Positions 25,982 through 34,721 of a stretch of DNA of 64,000 nt are shown piece after piece. The position numbers and the translations under genes are program-made. Numbering within the stretch: the first letter of the stretch is position 1; each line of letters starts with the position of its first letter. The notes under the pieces were generated by a model. The model saw only the letters and a list, made by a program, of their open reading frames with translations. It was not told where the DNA came from and made no database searches. The stretch comes from JACVRW01 sp963734025 (GTDB lineage: Bacteria; Actinomycetota; Thermoleophilia; Solirubrobacterales; Thermoleophilaceae): NCBI GenBank assembly GCA_963734025.1, contig CAVTFR010000011.1:186001-250000 (forward strand), written 5' to 3'.

Positions 25982-26950
25982 CTGACACGCAGGCTCCCCA
26001 TCGCGGCCCTCGTGGCGGTCACCGCAATCGCTGCTGCAGGCTCCGCCCAAGCGGCGACGTCCGCCGTAGCCGGCGGCGCGGTCAGCGGCGGCCCCGCACA
26101 CGCGTCGATTGCAGGCGAGGACGCCTGGACGCCGCAGCGCATGAGCCGCGCGGAGGCGCGCGCCGCCCAGCGGCGCCCGAAGCACAGGAAGCGCCGCCGG
26201 CCGCACTGGACCAGGCTCAACCCGAACGCGAAGCTCGTGACGACCGACATGCCGGGCACCCGCACGATCGGCCGGCTCTTCTCGAAGCGGCCCGACGGGA
26301 CCGACTGGGTCTGCTCGGCGACGCTCGTGGACAGCGCCAATCGCAGCGTCGTCTGGACCGCCGGCCACTGCGTGCACAGCGGCCGCGGCGGCGCGCCCCA
26401 CACGAACTTCGCGTTCGTGCCGGGCTACCGGCCCCAGGCGGCCGGCGGGCCGGCGCCGTTCGGGATCTGGCCCGCCACTCACTGGGGCGCCGCGACGAGC
26501 TGGACGCTCGAGGGCGACGCCGCCCACTTCCGGCGCGACTTCGGCGGGGTGGTGCTCGCGAAGGACACCGTCGGCCGTACGCTCACCGACGTGCTCGGAG
26601 TGGCGCAGCACATCGGCTTCGCCCGCAACGCGCCCACGCGGATCGCGAGCTTCGGCTATCCCGCCGCAGCGCCCTTCAACGGGGAGTCGCTCTTCCTTTG
26701 CGGGCCGAACCGTCTCGGGCGCACCGGGCGGGTCGCGGGAGCGGGCGCGAACCCGATGGGCATCGCGTGCAACCAGACGGCCGGCACGAGCGGCGGGCCC
26801 TGGCTCCGCGCCCGTGACCGCGCGACGGGCATCGGCACCCTCGTCAGCGTCACGAGCGTGAAGGCGTTCGGCCTGTCGCGGTTGTACGGGCCGGTGCAGA
26901 ACTCGGTGGCGCGGCAGGTCTACGGGGTGCTCAGCAACATTCCGAACTGA
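25982..26950 (+). CDS. secreted trypsin-like serine protease (S1/V8 type)
   Basis: The signal peptide reads TRRLPIAALVAVTAIAAAG with cleavage near AQA. A basic pro-region (about 30-75) follows, then a chymotrypsin fold with the triad His in WTAGHCVHSG, Asp in FRRDFGGVVLA and Ser in GTSGGPWL. The first GTG in frame (26012) would remove the RR and half of the hydrophobic core. CTG 25982, with GGGGGG 5 bases upstream, gives a full signal peptide and 322 residues. It follows the GT20 gene by 13 bases. Confidence 0.8.
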   Translation: MTRRLPIAALVAVTAIAAAGSAQAATSAVAGGAVSGGPAHASIAGEDAWTPQRMSRAEARAAQRRPKHRKRRRPHWTRLNPNAKLVTTDMPGTRTIGRLFSKRPDGTDWVCSATLVDSANRSVVWTAGHCVHSGRGGAPHTNFAFVPGYRPQAAGGPAPFGIWPATHWGAATSWTLEGDAAHFRRDFGGVVLAKDTVGRTLTDVLGVAQHIGFARNAPTRIASFGYPAAAPFNGESLFLCGPNRLGRTGRVAGAGANPMGIACNQTAGTSGGPWLRARDRATGIGTLVSVTSVKAFGLSRLYGPVQNSVARQVYGVLSNIPN

Positions 26951-26964
26951 GGCACAAGCGGCTT

Positions 26965-27510
26965 CTACGGGGTGAACTCGCCGGCCTGCGGAGGCGCCGG
27001 TGTGGGCGAGGGTGACGGCTGCGTAGGCGGCGGCGCAGGGCTGGGCGGCTGAGGGCGCGGCGGGGAGGGCGGCGCCGGTGGGGGCGCAGGCTGTGACACG
27101 GCCGGCGGCGCCGGCGCGAGGGACCGCGGCTCGGGTGGGTGCTGCCCGCCGGAGCGGGTCGGCTCCGAGCGGCCTTCCCGCTTCACCCGCCCCGGCGGCG
27201 CGCGCCGCGCCGCTTCTGATCTCCGAAAGCGCCGCGGTGGCCGGCCGAGGGCTTCCGGCGGCTCGGCAGGCTGGCGGCGCGCGGCAGACCGCTCGCGGCG
27301 CTCCTGCGGACCGGCCGGCTCCGGCTCCTCCCGGGCGAGCGGTCGCACCGCACCCGGCCCCGGGGCGGCCCCGGGCCGATCGGTCCCGCAGCCCCGGACC
27401 GCGCTCGCGGCGAGGAGAGCGGCGGCGAGCAGGGCCATCAACCGTCCCACGTTGCCCCAGCGCACCCGGCGCAGCAGCGCCGGGAGGCCGCCCGCTCGCC
27501 GCCGGTCCAT
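26965..27510 (-). CDS. Pro/Arg-rich membrane-anchored or secreted protein, unknown
   Basis: 181 residues. A basic N-terminus and one hydrophobic segment (LMALLAAALLAASAVRGCG, about 24-42) could be a signal anchor or lipoprotein signal, the Cys following. The rest is low-complexity: Glu/Arg/Pro then a Pro-Ala-Ser tail that may span the cell wall. No domain was recognised. GC-rich composition inflates open frames here, so the reality of the gene rests mainly on the membrane segment. Confidence 0.45.
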   Translation of the reverse strand: MDRRRAGGLPALLRRVRWGNVGRLMALLAAALLAASAVRGCGTDRPGAAPGPGAVRPLAREEPEPAGPQERRERSAARRQPAEPPEALGRPPRRFRRSEAARRAPPGRVKREGRSEPTRSGGQHPPEPRSLAPAPPAVSQPAPPPAPPSPPRPQPPSPAPPPTQPSPSPTPAPPQAGEFTP

Positions 27511-27585
27511 GCCCCTGTGAAGCGCCGCCGCGAGTCGCTTCGCCCCCGGTTTTCCGAACCGCCACTGCTATCGTGGCCCGCTCGA

Positions 27586-28062
27586 ATGACCGGTTTCTAC
27601 GACCTCATGCTGCTAGTCGATCCGAACGCCCCGGAGGAGCGGCGCACCGCGGCGATCTCTGAGGCCGAGTCGCTGATCGACTCCGGCGGGAAGCTCGCCG
27701 GCAGCTACGACTGGGGTCAGCGCCGCATGGCGTACGAGATCGACCACCGCCCCGAGGCGGAGTACCGGCTCTACCAGTTCGAGGGCGACAACGCCCTGCT
27801 CGACCGCCTGAACCAGCGCCTGCGGATCCTCGACGCCGTGCTGCGCTTCCGGATCATCAAGGCGAAGCCGGGGCAGCCCGTCCCACCGGCGCCCGAGCAC
27901 CAGTCGGTCCGCCGCCGCGACGACCGCGAGCCGCAGGACACCAAGGTCGCCGCCCGCGCCGCCGCGGACGCGCCCCCGGCCGGCGAGGAGCCCCCGGCGG
28001 GTGAAGCGCCCGCGGAGACGCCCGAACCGGTGCCCGCCGACGCCGCTCCGAGCGACGCCTGA
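27586..28062 (+). CDS. rpsF: 30S ribosomal protein S6
   Basis: 158 residues. S6 fold: GFYDLMLLVDPNAPEERR, WGQRRMAYEIDHRPEAEYRLY and LNQRLRILDAVLRFRIIK. S6 pairs with S18 in the 30S platform; its gene lies two genes on. A C-terminal Glu/Pro/Ala extension (about 105-158) is longer than in most bacteria. ATG 27586 begins exactly at the domain; TATCGT lies 11 bases ahead. Confidence 0.96.
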   Translation: MTGFYDLMLLVDPNAPEERRTAAISEAESLIDSGGKLAGSYDWGQRRMAYEIDHRPEAEYRLYQFEGDNALLDRLNQRLRILDAVLRFRIIKAKPGQPVPPAPEHQSVRRRDDREPQDTKVAARAAADAPPAGEEPPAGEAPAETPEPVPADAAPSDA

Positions 28063-28214
28063 GCACCCCTCTGTAACGCCTTCGCCATTTAGGCCGCACT
28101 CAACGGCTAATTCCTGTCAGACGCCGCCCAAGCGCTCCGACTCCATTTGTACCCTCGTCGGACAGCCCAATCAGCCGTCCTTGTTTCGAAGCAGGACAGG
28201 AGGAATTCAGCCTC
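28063..28214 (+). promoter_or_regulatory. rpsF-ssb spacer with hairpin and ribosome-binding site
   Basis: 152 bases without a gene. It holds TAATTC (possible -10), a small inverted repeat TCCGAC...GTCGGA around 28126-28152, and a strong Shine-Dalgarno AGGAGGAATT just before ssb ATG 28215. A separate ssb promoter is possible. Confidence 0.4.
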
Positions 28215-28670
28215 ATGGCCGGAGTGAACATCAATAGAGTCGTGCTCACCGGGAACCTCACCCGCGACCCGGAGCTGCGCACGACATCGGGTGGCACGTC
28301 GGTGTGCAGCCTGCGCATCGCCGTCAACACCCGTCGCAAGGACGGCTCCACCGGTGAGTGGACCGAGAAGCCCAACTATTTCGACGTCACGGTGTGGGGC
28401 GTACAGGGCGAGAACTGCGCCCAGTACCTCTCGAAGGGGCGGCCGGTCGCGGTCGACGGCCGGCTCGAGTGGCGGGAGTGGCAGGACAATCAGGGCAACA
28501 AGCGCCAGTCGGTAGATATCATTGCCGACTCTGTCCAGTTCCTCGGCTCCCGTGAGGGCGGCGAGAACGGCGGTAGGTTCACGCCACAGAGCGATGTTCC
28601 GGCTGACACAGCGGACTTCGCTCAGGCGCCTACGGGCGCCGGGGGATCGGACGACGACATTCCGTTCTGA
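28215..28670 (+). CDS. ssb: single-stranded DNA-binding protein
   Basis: 151 residues. The OB fold is at 1-110 (NRVVLTGNLTRDPELRTT, GEWTEKPNYFDVTVWG, QYLSKGRPVAVDGRLEWREW). A short linker is followed by the acidic tip DDDIPF, which recruits replication and repair proteins. Standard position between rpsF and rpsR. Confidence 0.97.
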   Translation: MAGVNINRVVLTGNLTRDPELRTTSGGTSVCSLRIAVNTRRKDGSTGEWTEKPNYFDVTVWGVQGENCAQYLSKGRPVAVDGRLEWREWQDNQGNKRQSVDIIADSVQFLGSREGGENGGRFTPQSDVPADTADFAQAPTGAGGSDDDIPF

Positions 28671-28702
28671 CCCCGAAGTAGCGAGTACGCAGGAGCAAAC
28701 TG

Positions 28703-28990
28703 GTGGCCAAGCAGCGTGGAGGAACAGGCACCGCGACACGCGATCGCCGTCGCGGACGCGGCAAGGGCGCGCCCGGTGGGCTGCGCCGCAAGTCGTGCCC
28801 GTTCTGCAAGGACAAGGTCGACGTCGTCGACTACAAGGACCTCGCAGCGCTGCGCCGCGCGATCAGCGACAAGGGCAAGATCCGCTCGTCGCGCGTGACC
28901 GGCGCCTGCCGGCGCCACCAGTCCCAGCTCGCCACCGCGGTCAAGCGGGCGCGTGAGCTGGGATTGCTCCCGTACGTAGCGGACCGCTGA
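28703..28990 (+). CDS. rpsR: 30S ribosomal protein S18
   Basis: 95 residues, GTG start after GCAGGAGC. The basic N-terminus is longer than usual. The core is SCPFCKDKVDVVDYKDLAAL and GACRRHQSQLATAVKRAREL. The Cys-x-x-Cys plus the later Cys/His mark the zinc-binding (C+) form, in contrast to zinc-free paralogues used under zinc limitation. Confidence 0.96.
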   Translation: MAKQRGGTGTATRDRRRGRGKGAPGGLRRKSCPFCKDKVDVVDYKDLAALRRAISDKGKIRSSRVTGACRRHQSQLATAVKRARELGLLPYVADR

Positions 28991-29021
28991 TGGCTGCAAA
29001 CCGTCGCATTCCTGCGTCCTC

Positions 29022-29084
29022 GGCATCGGACAGGCAGCGCCTTGTCCGATGCCTGCGTCCTTGGATTGCTCGGTTTTCGCAATC
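29022..29084 (+). promoter_or_regulatory. two tandem hairpins in the rplI leader
   Basis: In the 123-base gap between rpsR and rplI, an 11-bp perfect stem (GGCATCGGACA at 29022-29032 with TGTCCGATGCC at 29043-29053) is followed by a 6-bp stem (GATTGC 29064-29069, GCAATC 29079-29084). The first is flanked by near-identical CCTGCGTCCT words. No U-run follows, so a processing or translational control element is more likely than a terminator. Confidence 0.5.
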
Positions 29085-29113
29085 AGCCGCGGTTAAGTAA
29101 GGACGGAAGCACC

Positions 29114-29566
29114 ATGGCTCAGGCAATCCTTCTCAAGGACGCGGACAACCTCGGCGAGCGCGGTGACGTCATCGACGTCTCGCCCGGCTACCTCCGCAAC
29201 TTCCTCGTCCCCCGCAAGATCGCGCAGCCGGCCACGCCGGCGGCGATCGCCGAGTCGCAGCGGCGCCGTGAGGCGGCCGAGCGCGCGGTGGCCGAGGCGG
29301 CCCAGAAGGCCGAGGAGACTGCCGCGCTCCTGCGCAAGACCGTGCTCACGATCTCCCACCAGGCGGGTGACGACGGCCGGCTGTTCGGCTCCGTCACCTC
29401 GCAGGAGATCGTCGACGCGATCCGCCAGGCCCGCGGGGTCCGCCTGGACAAGCGCCGCGTGGCGCTCGAGGAGCCCATCAAGACAACGGGCACCCACATG
29501 GTCACCGTCGAGGTCGCGGACGGTGTGACGACCGAGATCAAAACGATCGTCACCCCTCAGGCATAG
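29114..29566 (+). CDS. rplI: 50S ribosomal protein L9
   Basis: 150 residues: the N-domain (MAQAILLKDADNLGERGDVI, then VSPGYLRNFLVPRKIAQPAT), the long connecting helix (about 45-80) and the C-domain (GRLFGSVTSQEIVDAI ... DKRRVALEEPIKTTGTHMV). The frame is open upstream, but ATG 29114 matches the invariant L9 N-terminus and follows AAGGACGG. Confidence 0.97.
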   Translation: MAQAILLKDADNLGERGDVIDVSPGYLRNFLVPRKIAQPATPAAIAESQRRREAAERAVAEAAQKAEETAALLRKTVLTISHQAGDDGRLFGSVTSQEIVDAIRQARGVRLDKRRVALEEPIKTTGTHMVTVEVADGVTTEIKTIVTPQA

Positions 29567-29625
29567 GTCCTCGGTGACGCTGCGGGGCATCGCCCCTCGC
29601 GCCCTGACTAACCCTGAAGGCGTCG

Positions 29626-31029
29626 ATGGCAGTCACGGTTCCGCCTGAGGCGGCCACCAACGGCGTTCCTCCTCACAACGAGGAGGCCGAGGCTTCCGTC
29701 CTCGGGGCCATCCTGCTCACCGAGCAGGCGCTCGACGGCGTGCTGCTCGAGGTCGGGCTGCGGGCCGAGGACTTCTACAGGCCGCGGCATCAGCTGATCT
29801 TCGCCGCGATGATCCGCCTCAAGGAGAAGGCGGAGCCGGAGGCGGTCGACGCGCTCACAGTCGCGGAGGAGCTGCGGCGCGGCGGCGACCTCGAGAAGGC
29901 GGGCGGCGAGCCGTACGTCAACTCGCTGCCGACGGTCGTCCCGGCGCTCGGCGCGGTGCTCGACTACGCGCGGATCGTCAAGGAGAACGCCCTCTTGCGG
30001 AGCATCCTGTCGACCACGCGGCAGATCCAGGACGACGTGATCGCCCACCGCGGCGACGCCCGCGAGCTCATCGAGCGGGCGGAGTCGATCCTCTTCAAGA
30101 TCGGACACGACGGCGGGATGTCCGAGATGAAGACGATCGAGGCCGTCCTCCACGACGAGATCGACAAGCTCGAGGAGCTGTCGAGAAGCGACGTCGGCCT
30201 GACGGGTACGCCGAGCGGCTTCCAGGACATCGACGACCTGACAGGCGGCTTCCAGCCGGGCAACCTGATCGTGCTGGCTGCACGGCCATCCATGGGAAAG
30301 TCGACCCTTGCCACCAACATTGCAGAGAATGCCGCGATCGAGCACGGGCGCTCCGTCGCGCTGTTCTCGCTCGAGATGTCGGAGACGGAGCTCGCGCATC
30401 GCTTCATCGCGTCGCAGGCCAAGGTCTCGAGCGACGAGCTGCGCAAGGGGCGCGTCAAGGCGGACCGCTGGCCGAAGGTCCTGCGGGCGGTCGAGAAGCT
30501 CGCCCGGGCGCCCATCTACATCGACGACTCGAGCGACATCAGCGTGCTCGAGATGCGCGCCAAGGCGCGCCGCCTGCACGCCCGCAGCGACGGTGGGCTC
30601 GGCCTCCTGATCGTCGACTACCTGCAGCTGATCCGCCCGGACGGGCGCGCCGACAGCCGCGTCGAGCAGGTCGGCCAGATCAGCCGCGGGCTCAAGATCC
30701 TCGCGCGCGAGCTCGACATTCCCGTGATCGCGGTCTCGCAGCTGTCGCGTGCGGTCGAATCTCGCCACCCGCCGATCCCGATGCTCTCGGACCTGCGCGA
30801 GTCGGGCCAGGTCGAGCAGGACTCGGACGTCGTGATGTTCGTCTTCCGCGACGAGTACTACAACCGCGAGTCGGAGCGGCTAGGCGAGGCTGACGTGATC
30901 TTCGCCAAGCACCGCAACGGGCCGATCGGCGAGGTCACGCTCACTTTCCAGCCGCGCTACCCGCGCTTCAGCAGCATGTACCGGGAGCGCGGGATCGAGG
31001 CGCCGCCGTCGCGGCCGGGTGAGGAATGA
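29626..31029 (+). CDS. dnaB: replicative DNA helicase DnaB
   Basis: 467 residues. The N-terminal helical domain (HNEEAEASVLGAILL) binds primase. The RecA-like domain begins at about 190 with GTPSGFQDIDDLTGGFQPG. Walker A is ARPSMGKST, Walker B LLIVDYLQLI, then the sensor SQLSRAVESR and the arginine finger region. No intein is present, although dnaB often carries one. It overlaps the next gene (ATGA). Confidence 0.97.
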   Translation: MAVTVPPEAATNGVPPHNEEAEASVLGAILLTEQALDGVLLEVGLRAEDFYRPRHQLIFAAMIRLKEKAEPEAVDALTVAEELRRGGDLEKAGGEPYVNSLPTVVPALGAVLDYARIVKENALLRSILSTTRQIQDDVIAHRGDARELIERAESILFKIGHDGGMSEMKTIEAVLHDEIDKLEELSRSDVGLTGTPSGFQDIDDLTGGFQPGNLIVLAARPSMGKSTLATNIAENAAIEHGRSVALFSLEMSETELAHRFIASQAKVSSDELRKGRVKADRWPKVLRAVEKLARAPIYIDDSSDISVLEMRAKARRLHARSDGGLGLLIVDYLQLIRPDGRADSRVEQVGQISRGLKILARELDIPVIAVSQLSRAVESRHPPIPMLSDLRESGQVEQDSDVVMFVFRDEYYNRESERLGEADVIFAKHRNGPIGEVTLTFQPRYPRFSSMYRERGIEAPPSRPGEE

Positions 31030-31922
31030 CGCTGCGGCCGGCGGACACCACGCCGCGCGAGTGCCCGTTCGGGGAGTGCGACGGCTCGACCTGGATCCTC
31101 GACGAGGAGACCAACGCGGCGCGCCCGTGCCGCTGCCGCGACCAGCAGCAGCGCCGCGCCGCCAGCGGTGGGATCGGCAGCGGCGTCGGCCGGCGCTTCA
31201 GGGAGGTCTCGTTCGAGCGCGAGCCGATCAGGTCGCTCGATCCGGTCGTGCTGAGGCGTGTGCGCGCCTTCGTGCGCTCACTGGACGACAACCTCGAATC
31301 GGGGCGCGGCCTCTGGTTCGACGGCCCGGTGGGGACCGGCAAGACGTCGCTCGCGATCCTGGTCGCCAAGGCGGCGAAGGACGCCGGGCGCTCGCATGCG
31401 GTCTTCCCGGTGCCGATGCTCCTGGCCGAGATCAAGCGCACCTTCGACCGCGACTCCGGCGACAACTACCTCGCCTTCTTCCGCCGCCTGTGCTCGGTCG
31501 ACCTGCTCGTGCTCGACGATCTCGGTGCCGAGAAGCAGACCGAGTGGGTCCTCGAGCAGCTCTACTCGATCGTCAACGAGCGCTGGCAGGACCGTCGCTC
31601 GATCGTCGTGACGACGAACCTGCCCGATCCCGACCCGGATTCGGCCGGGCGGATGCTCGCCGGAAGCGCGCGCAACCTGCGTGATGCCGTGAACGGCGGT
31701 CGCGTCGACGGCCGCGACGTCGACGAGCTGCGCATGCTCATCGAGCGGCTCGAGCGTGTGGTCGGCGAGGTGACGGCGCATGAGGTCGCCGGCGATCTCG
31801 ATCCGATAGCCCGGCTGCGCAAGCAAATCGGCTCGCGAACGGTCTCGCGGCTGATGGAGATCTGCGACGACCCGATCCCGATCCAGGGCCCGGACCTGCG
31901 CATGACGGCCCAGGGCGCCTGA
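31026..31922 (+). CDS. DnaC/IstB-like AAA+ ATPase (putative helicase loader)
   Basis: 298 residues. An N-terminal cysteine cluster (ECPFGEC ... CRC, residues 13-38) may bind zinc. AAA+ domain: Walker A FDGPVGTGKTSLAI, Walker B LLVLDDLGAEKQTEWV and sensor I VVTTNLP. The last 90 residues are helical and specific to this lineage. Coupling to dnaB suggests a DnaC/DnaI-type loader; IstB-like transposition helpers are related, but no transposase is present. Confidence 0.82.
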   Translation: MTLRPADTTPRECPFGECDGSTWILDEETNAARPCRCRDQQQRRAASGGIGSGVGRRFREVSFEREPIRSLDPVVLRRVRAFVRSLDDNLESGRGLWFDGPVGTGKTSLAILVAKAAKDAGRSHAVFPVPMLLAEIKRTFDRDSGDNYLAFFRRLCSVDLLVLDDLGAEKQTEWVLEQLYSIVNERWQDRRSIVVTTNLPDPDPDSAGRMLAGSARNLRDAVNGGRVDGRDVDELRMLIERLERVVGEVTAHEVAGDLDPIARLRKQIGSRTVSRLMEICDDPIPIQGPDLRMTAQGA

Positions 31923-31961
31923 GCGAACCCGCCACCGGCCTGCATCTAGACTCGACCGCGC

Positions 31962-33269
31962 ATGCCCGGCCTGGTGATAGTCGGCGCCCAGTGGGGCGAC
32001 GAGGGGAAGGGAAAGGTCGTCGACCTGCTCGCCGAGCAGGCGGACCTGGTGATCCGCTTCCAGGGCGGCAACAACGCCGGCCACACCATCGTCCGCGACG
32101 GTGAGACCTTCAAGTTCCACCTGATCCCGTCCGGGATCCTCTACCCCGGCAAGCTGTGCGCGATCGGCAACGGCGTGGTCGTCGACCCCAAGGTGCTGAC
32201 GGCCGAGATCGACGACCTGCGCCGGCAGCGGATCGACATCAGCGGCCTGCGGATCTCGGCCAACGCCCACCTGATCATGCCGTACCACAAGCTGCTCGAC
32301 CAGGAGGGCGAGGCGAAGCTCGGCAAGCTTCAGATCGGCACGACCCGGCGCGGCATCGGGCCCTGCTATGCCGACAAGGCGTCCCGGCTCGGCATCCGCG
32401 TCCAGGACCTCCTCGACGAGAAGATCCTGCGCAAGAAGATCTACGCGGCCATGGAGCCGAAGCGGCTGATGCTGCGGCCCTACGCCAAGGAGCCCGAGCT
32501 CGACCTGCACACGATGACCGAGGAGTACCGCCTCCTCGGCCACCGCCTCGAACCCCACATCGCAGACACAGCGCCGCTCGCCTGGCGTGTGCTCGACGAT
32601 GCCGGCCTGGTCGTCTTCGAGGGCGCCCAGGGCACGCTGCTCGACATAGACCACGGCACGTACCCGTTCGTCACCTCGTCGAACGTCGTGGCCGGCTCGG
32701 CGTGCGCCGGTGCGGGCGTCGGGCCGAGTGCACTCGACGACGTCTGGGGGATCGCGAAGGCGTACACGACGCGCGTTGGCGCCGGCCCCTTCCCCACCGA
32801 GCTCGACGATGCTCTCGGCGAGTCCATCCGGGAGGCCGGCCACGAGTTCGGCACCACTACGGGGCGCCCGCGCCGCACGGGCTGGCTCGACCTCGTCGGG
32901 CTGCGCTACGCCACCCGGATCAACGGCCTGACCGGCCTGATCGTGACGAAGCTCGACGTGCTGACCGGCATCGACCCGTTGAACGTCGCCGTCCGCTACC
33001 GCGGCCCCGAGGGCGCCAGCTTCGACGAGTTCCCCTACCACCAGTCGATCCTGCACAAGGCGGAGGGCGAATACGTCTCCCTGTCGGGCTGGGACGACGA
33101 CATCACCGGAGCGCGCTCGCTCGAGGACCTGCCCCAGAACGCCCGCGCCTACCTCGACTACATCTCGGACTTCCTCGGCATCCCGGTCGTGATGGTGGGG
33201 GTCGGCCCGGGCCGCGACGAGATGATCTGGACGGGCGCCGCCGAGCGCCTGCGGCCGGCGGCCGCCTGA
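31962..33269 (+). CDS. purA: adenylosuccinate synthetase
   Basis: 435 residues. It converts IMP, aspartate and GTP to adenylosuccinate. Seen: the GTP loop GAQWGDEGKGKVVDLL, catalytic FQGGNNAGHT, GTTRRGIGPCYADK, GAQGTLLDIDHGTYP, and TTTGRPRRTGWLD, KLDVLTG near the C-terminus. TAGACT (31947-31952) lies 9 bases before the ATG; the same spacing and word occur at hemB. Confidence 0.97.
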   Translation: MPGLVIVGAQWGDEGKGKVVDLLAEQADLVIRFQGGNNAGHTIVRDGETFKFHLIPSGILYPGKLCAIGNGVVVDPKVLTAEIDDLRRQRIDISGLRISANAHLIMPYHKLLDQEGEAKLGKLQIGTTRRGIGPCYADKASRLGIRVQDLLDEKILRKKIYAAMEPKRLMLRPYAKEPELDLHTMTEEYRLLGHRLEPHIADTAPLAWRVLDDAGLVVFEGAQGTLLDIDHGTYPFVTSSNVVAGSACAGAGVGPSALDDVWGIAKAYTTRVGAGPFPTELDDALGESIREAGHEFGTTTGRPRRTGWLDLVGLRYATRINGLTGLIVTKLDVLTGIDPLNVAVRYRGPEGASFDEFPYHQSILHKAEGEYVSLSGWDDDITGARSLEDLPQNARAYLDYISDFLGIPVVMVGVGPGRDEMIWTGAAERLRPAAA

Positions 33270-33287
33270 GTCAGACCTGCCGCGGAG

Positions 33288-34049
33288 TCAGGCGCGCACG
33301 ACGTGTGACTTGACGATCATGTCGTGGAGGCAGCGGTTCTGGTCGTCCCACAGCGGCCAGAGATAGTTGATGATCGTCGGAATCGAGAAGAAGAATCCGC
33401 CGATGAAGCCGAACAGCAGGTACTTGACGATCACGTCGCGCAGGAACGCGTATCCGAACGTGACCTCCTCGCCGGTGTCGTGCACGACCCGGATGTCGAG
33501 CGCCTGCTTGCCCCAGGTCTGGCCGTTATTGGGGCCCGGCCGCTTCATCAGAACCGGTGAGTAGATGATCGCCACGACGACGTAGGCGAGCGAGCCGACG
33601 AGGCCGGTGATCACGGCGCCGACCTCGCTGCCCGCCGCCACGATGACGACCAGCACCACGATCGCGATCACGGGGATCGTGAGGATCAGGCTGTCCAGGA
33701 CCTGCGCCCCGACGCGCCTCCACCAGCCCGAGAGCTCGGCGCCCGCGAACACGTGTGGCGCCTGTCCGATCGGCTGCTCCCAGCCGCCCGGCGGGACCGG
33801 GCCGCCGTAGGCACCCGGGGTCTCGGGGGCGGGCGGAGCCTTCGGAAGCGCGCCCGGCGCCTCGGGCTGTGGGGGTGCCTCGGGGCCGGGAGCCTGCGGT
33901 GGCGGTGCCTGAGGTCCCGGTGGCGGTGCCTGAGGTCCCGGTGCTGGTGCCTGCGGTCCGGGCGGCGACGCCCGCGGCTGCGGCCCCGGGTCCGGCCCCG
34001 GCGACTCGGGATCGCGGGGACGGTCAGGCGTGGGAGGTCCGCTTTCCAT
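33288..34049 (-). CDS. RDD family membrane protein with Pro-rich N-terminus
   Basis: 253 residues. The first 95 residues are Pro/Gly/Ala repeats encoded by 18-bp tandem units (33890-33960). The RDD domain follows: SGWWRRVGAQVLDSLILTIP (the R...D signature), two more helices, NNGQTWGKQALDIRVV and LWPLWDDQNRCLHDMIVKSHVV. Some RDD proteins are ion exchangers; the function here is unknown. It is the last gene of the nucleotide-sugar operon. Confidence 0.85.
   Translation of the reverse strand: MESGPPTPDRPRDPESPGPDPGPQPRASPPGPQAPAPGPQAPPPGPQAPPPQAPGPEAPPQPEAPGALPKAPPAPETPGAYGGPVPPGGWEQPIGQAPHVFAGAELSGWWRRVGAQVLDSLILTIPVIAIVVLVVIVAAGSEVGAVITGLVGSLAYVVVAIIYSPVLMKRPGPNNGQTWGKQALDIRVVHDTGEEVTFGYAFLRDVIVKYLLFGFIGGFFFSIPTIINYLWPLWDDQNRCLHDMIVKSHVVRA
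33890..33960 (-). repeat. 18-bp tandem repeats encoding Pro-rich units
   Basis: Successive copies of a GGTGCCTGAGGTCCCGGT-type unit, read on the minus strand as PGPQAP/PPGPQAP. They are part of the disordered tail of the RDD protein. Confidence 0.75.
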
Positions 34050-34061
34050 GCGCGAATGAAA

Positions 34062-34721
34062 TCACTGGGCGCGGCGGCTTGGCTCCAGCACGAGCTCCTC
34101 GCCGCGGCGCAGGAAGCGCAGCCCGAGCGTGAGCGCGCCGAGCATGGCGATGACCGCCAGCGTGATCTGCACGCTCAGGAGTCCCTCGCGGGTCCAGTAG
34201 ACGTCGTCCAGCTCGAGCAGCAGCGCGGACTCGTCGAACGTCAGGCCCAAGCCGATCCCGAAGGGGACCGCGAGCAGCGGCTCGAGGCGCTCGTCGCGGG
34301 TGACGATCGAGGTGCCGCCGGCGGCGAACGCGATCACGATGCCCGGCACGAAGTGGTGGATGTGGCGCCGCCCGACGCGGACGTTCCTGAACGGGCCGAA
34401 GCTCGGGCGTGACCGGAGCAGGTAGGTGATCGTCCGGATGGTCAGGAACGTGGCGGCGAACGCGGTGAGCAGGTTGAAGGTCGAGTTCTCGCGCGTCGAA
34501 ACCTCGCGATAGCCGGCGATCGCTACCTCCGCCGTCTCGGCGACCGCCTCCTCGGCCGCCCACAGCAGGTCGTCTGTCTCCTGTGGGAGCGGAGCGCTGC
34601 CGCGCCTCCACACGCGGCCGACCTCCACCACCACAAGGGCGACGAACGTCGCGCCCGCGAGTCCGCCCAGCATGAGCGTCCCGCGGCCCGGTGCGAGCGA
34701 AGGGCGCCGGCGCCGCCTCAT
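34062..34721 (-). CDS. integral membrane protein, unknown
   Basis: 219 residues: a basic N-terminus, TM1 (LMLGGLAGATFVALVVVEV), a soluble stretch (40-80), then about four helices. The conserved-looking motif NVRVGRRHIHHFVPG precedes helix 3, and an acidic DESALLLELDDVYWT follows helix 4. Similar HxHH proteins occur in actinobacteria, without known function. ATGA overlap with the upstream acyltransferase. Confidence 0.65.
   Translation of the reverse strand: MRRRRRPSLAPGRGTLMLGGLAGATFVALVVVEVGRVWRRGSAPLPQETDDLLWAAEEAVAETAEVAIAGYREVSTRENSTFNLLTAFAATFLTIRTITYLLRSRPSFGPFRNVRVGRRHIHHFVPGIVIAFAAGGTSIVTRDERLEPLLAVPFGIGLGLTFDESALLLELDDVYWTREGLLSVQITLAVIAMLGALTLGLRFLRRGEELVLEPSRRAQ

Noticed and set aside
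31026..31922. IstB of an insertion sequence
   Set aside because: No istA transposase, no inverted repeats, and tight coupling to dnaB; a helicase loader fits better.
31278..33056. 592-codon minus-strand frame opposite dnaC-like and purA
   Set aside because: Antisense of two genes with complete motifs. It has no domain and the composition expected of a shadow in GC-rich DNA.
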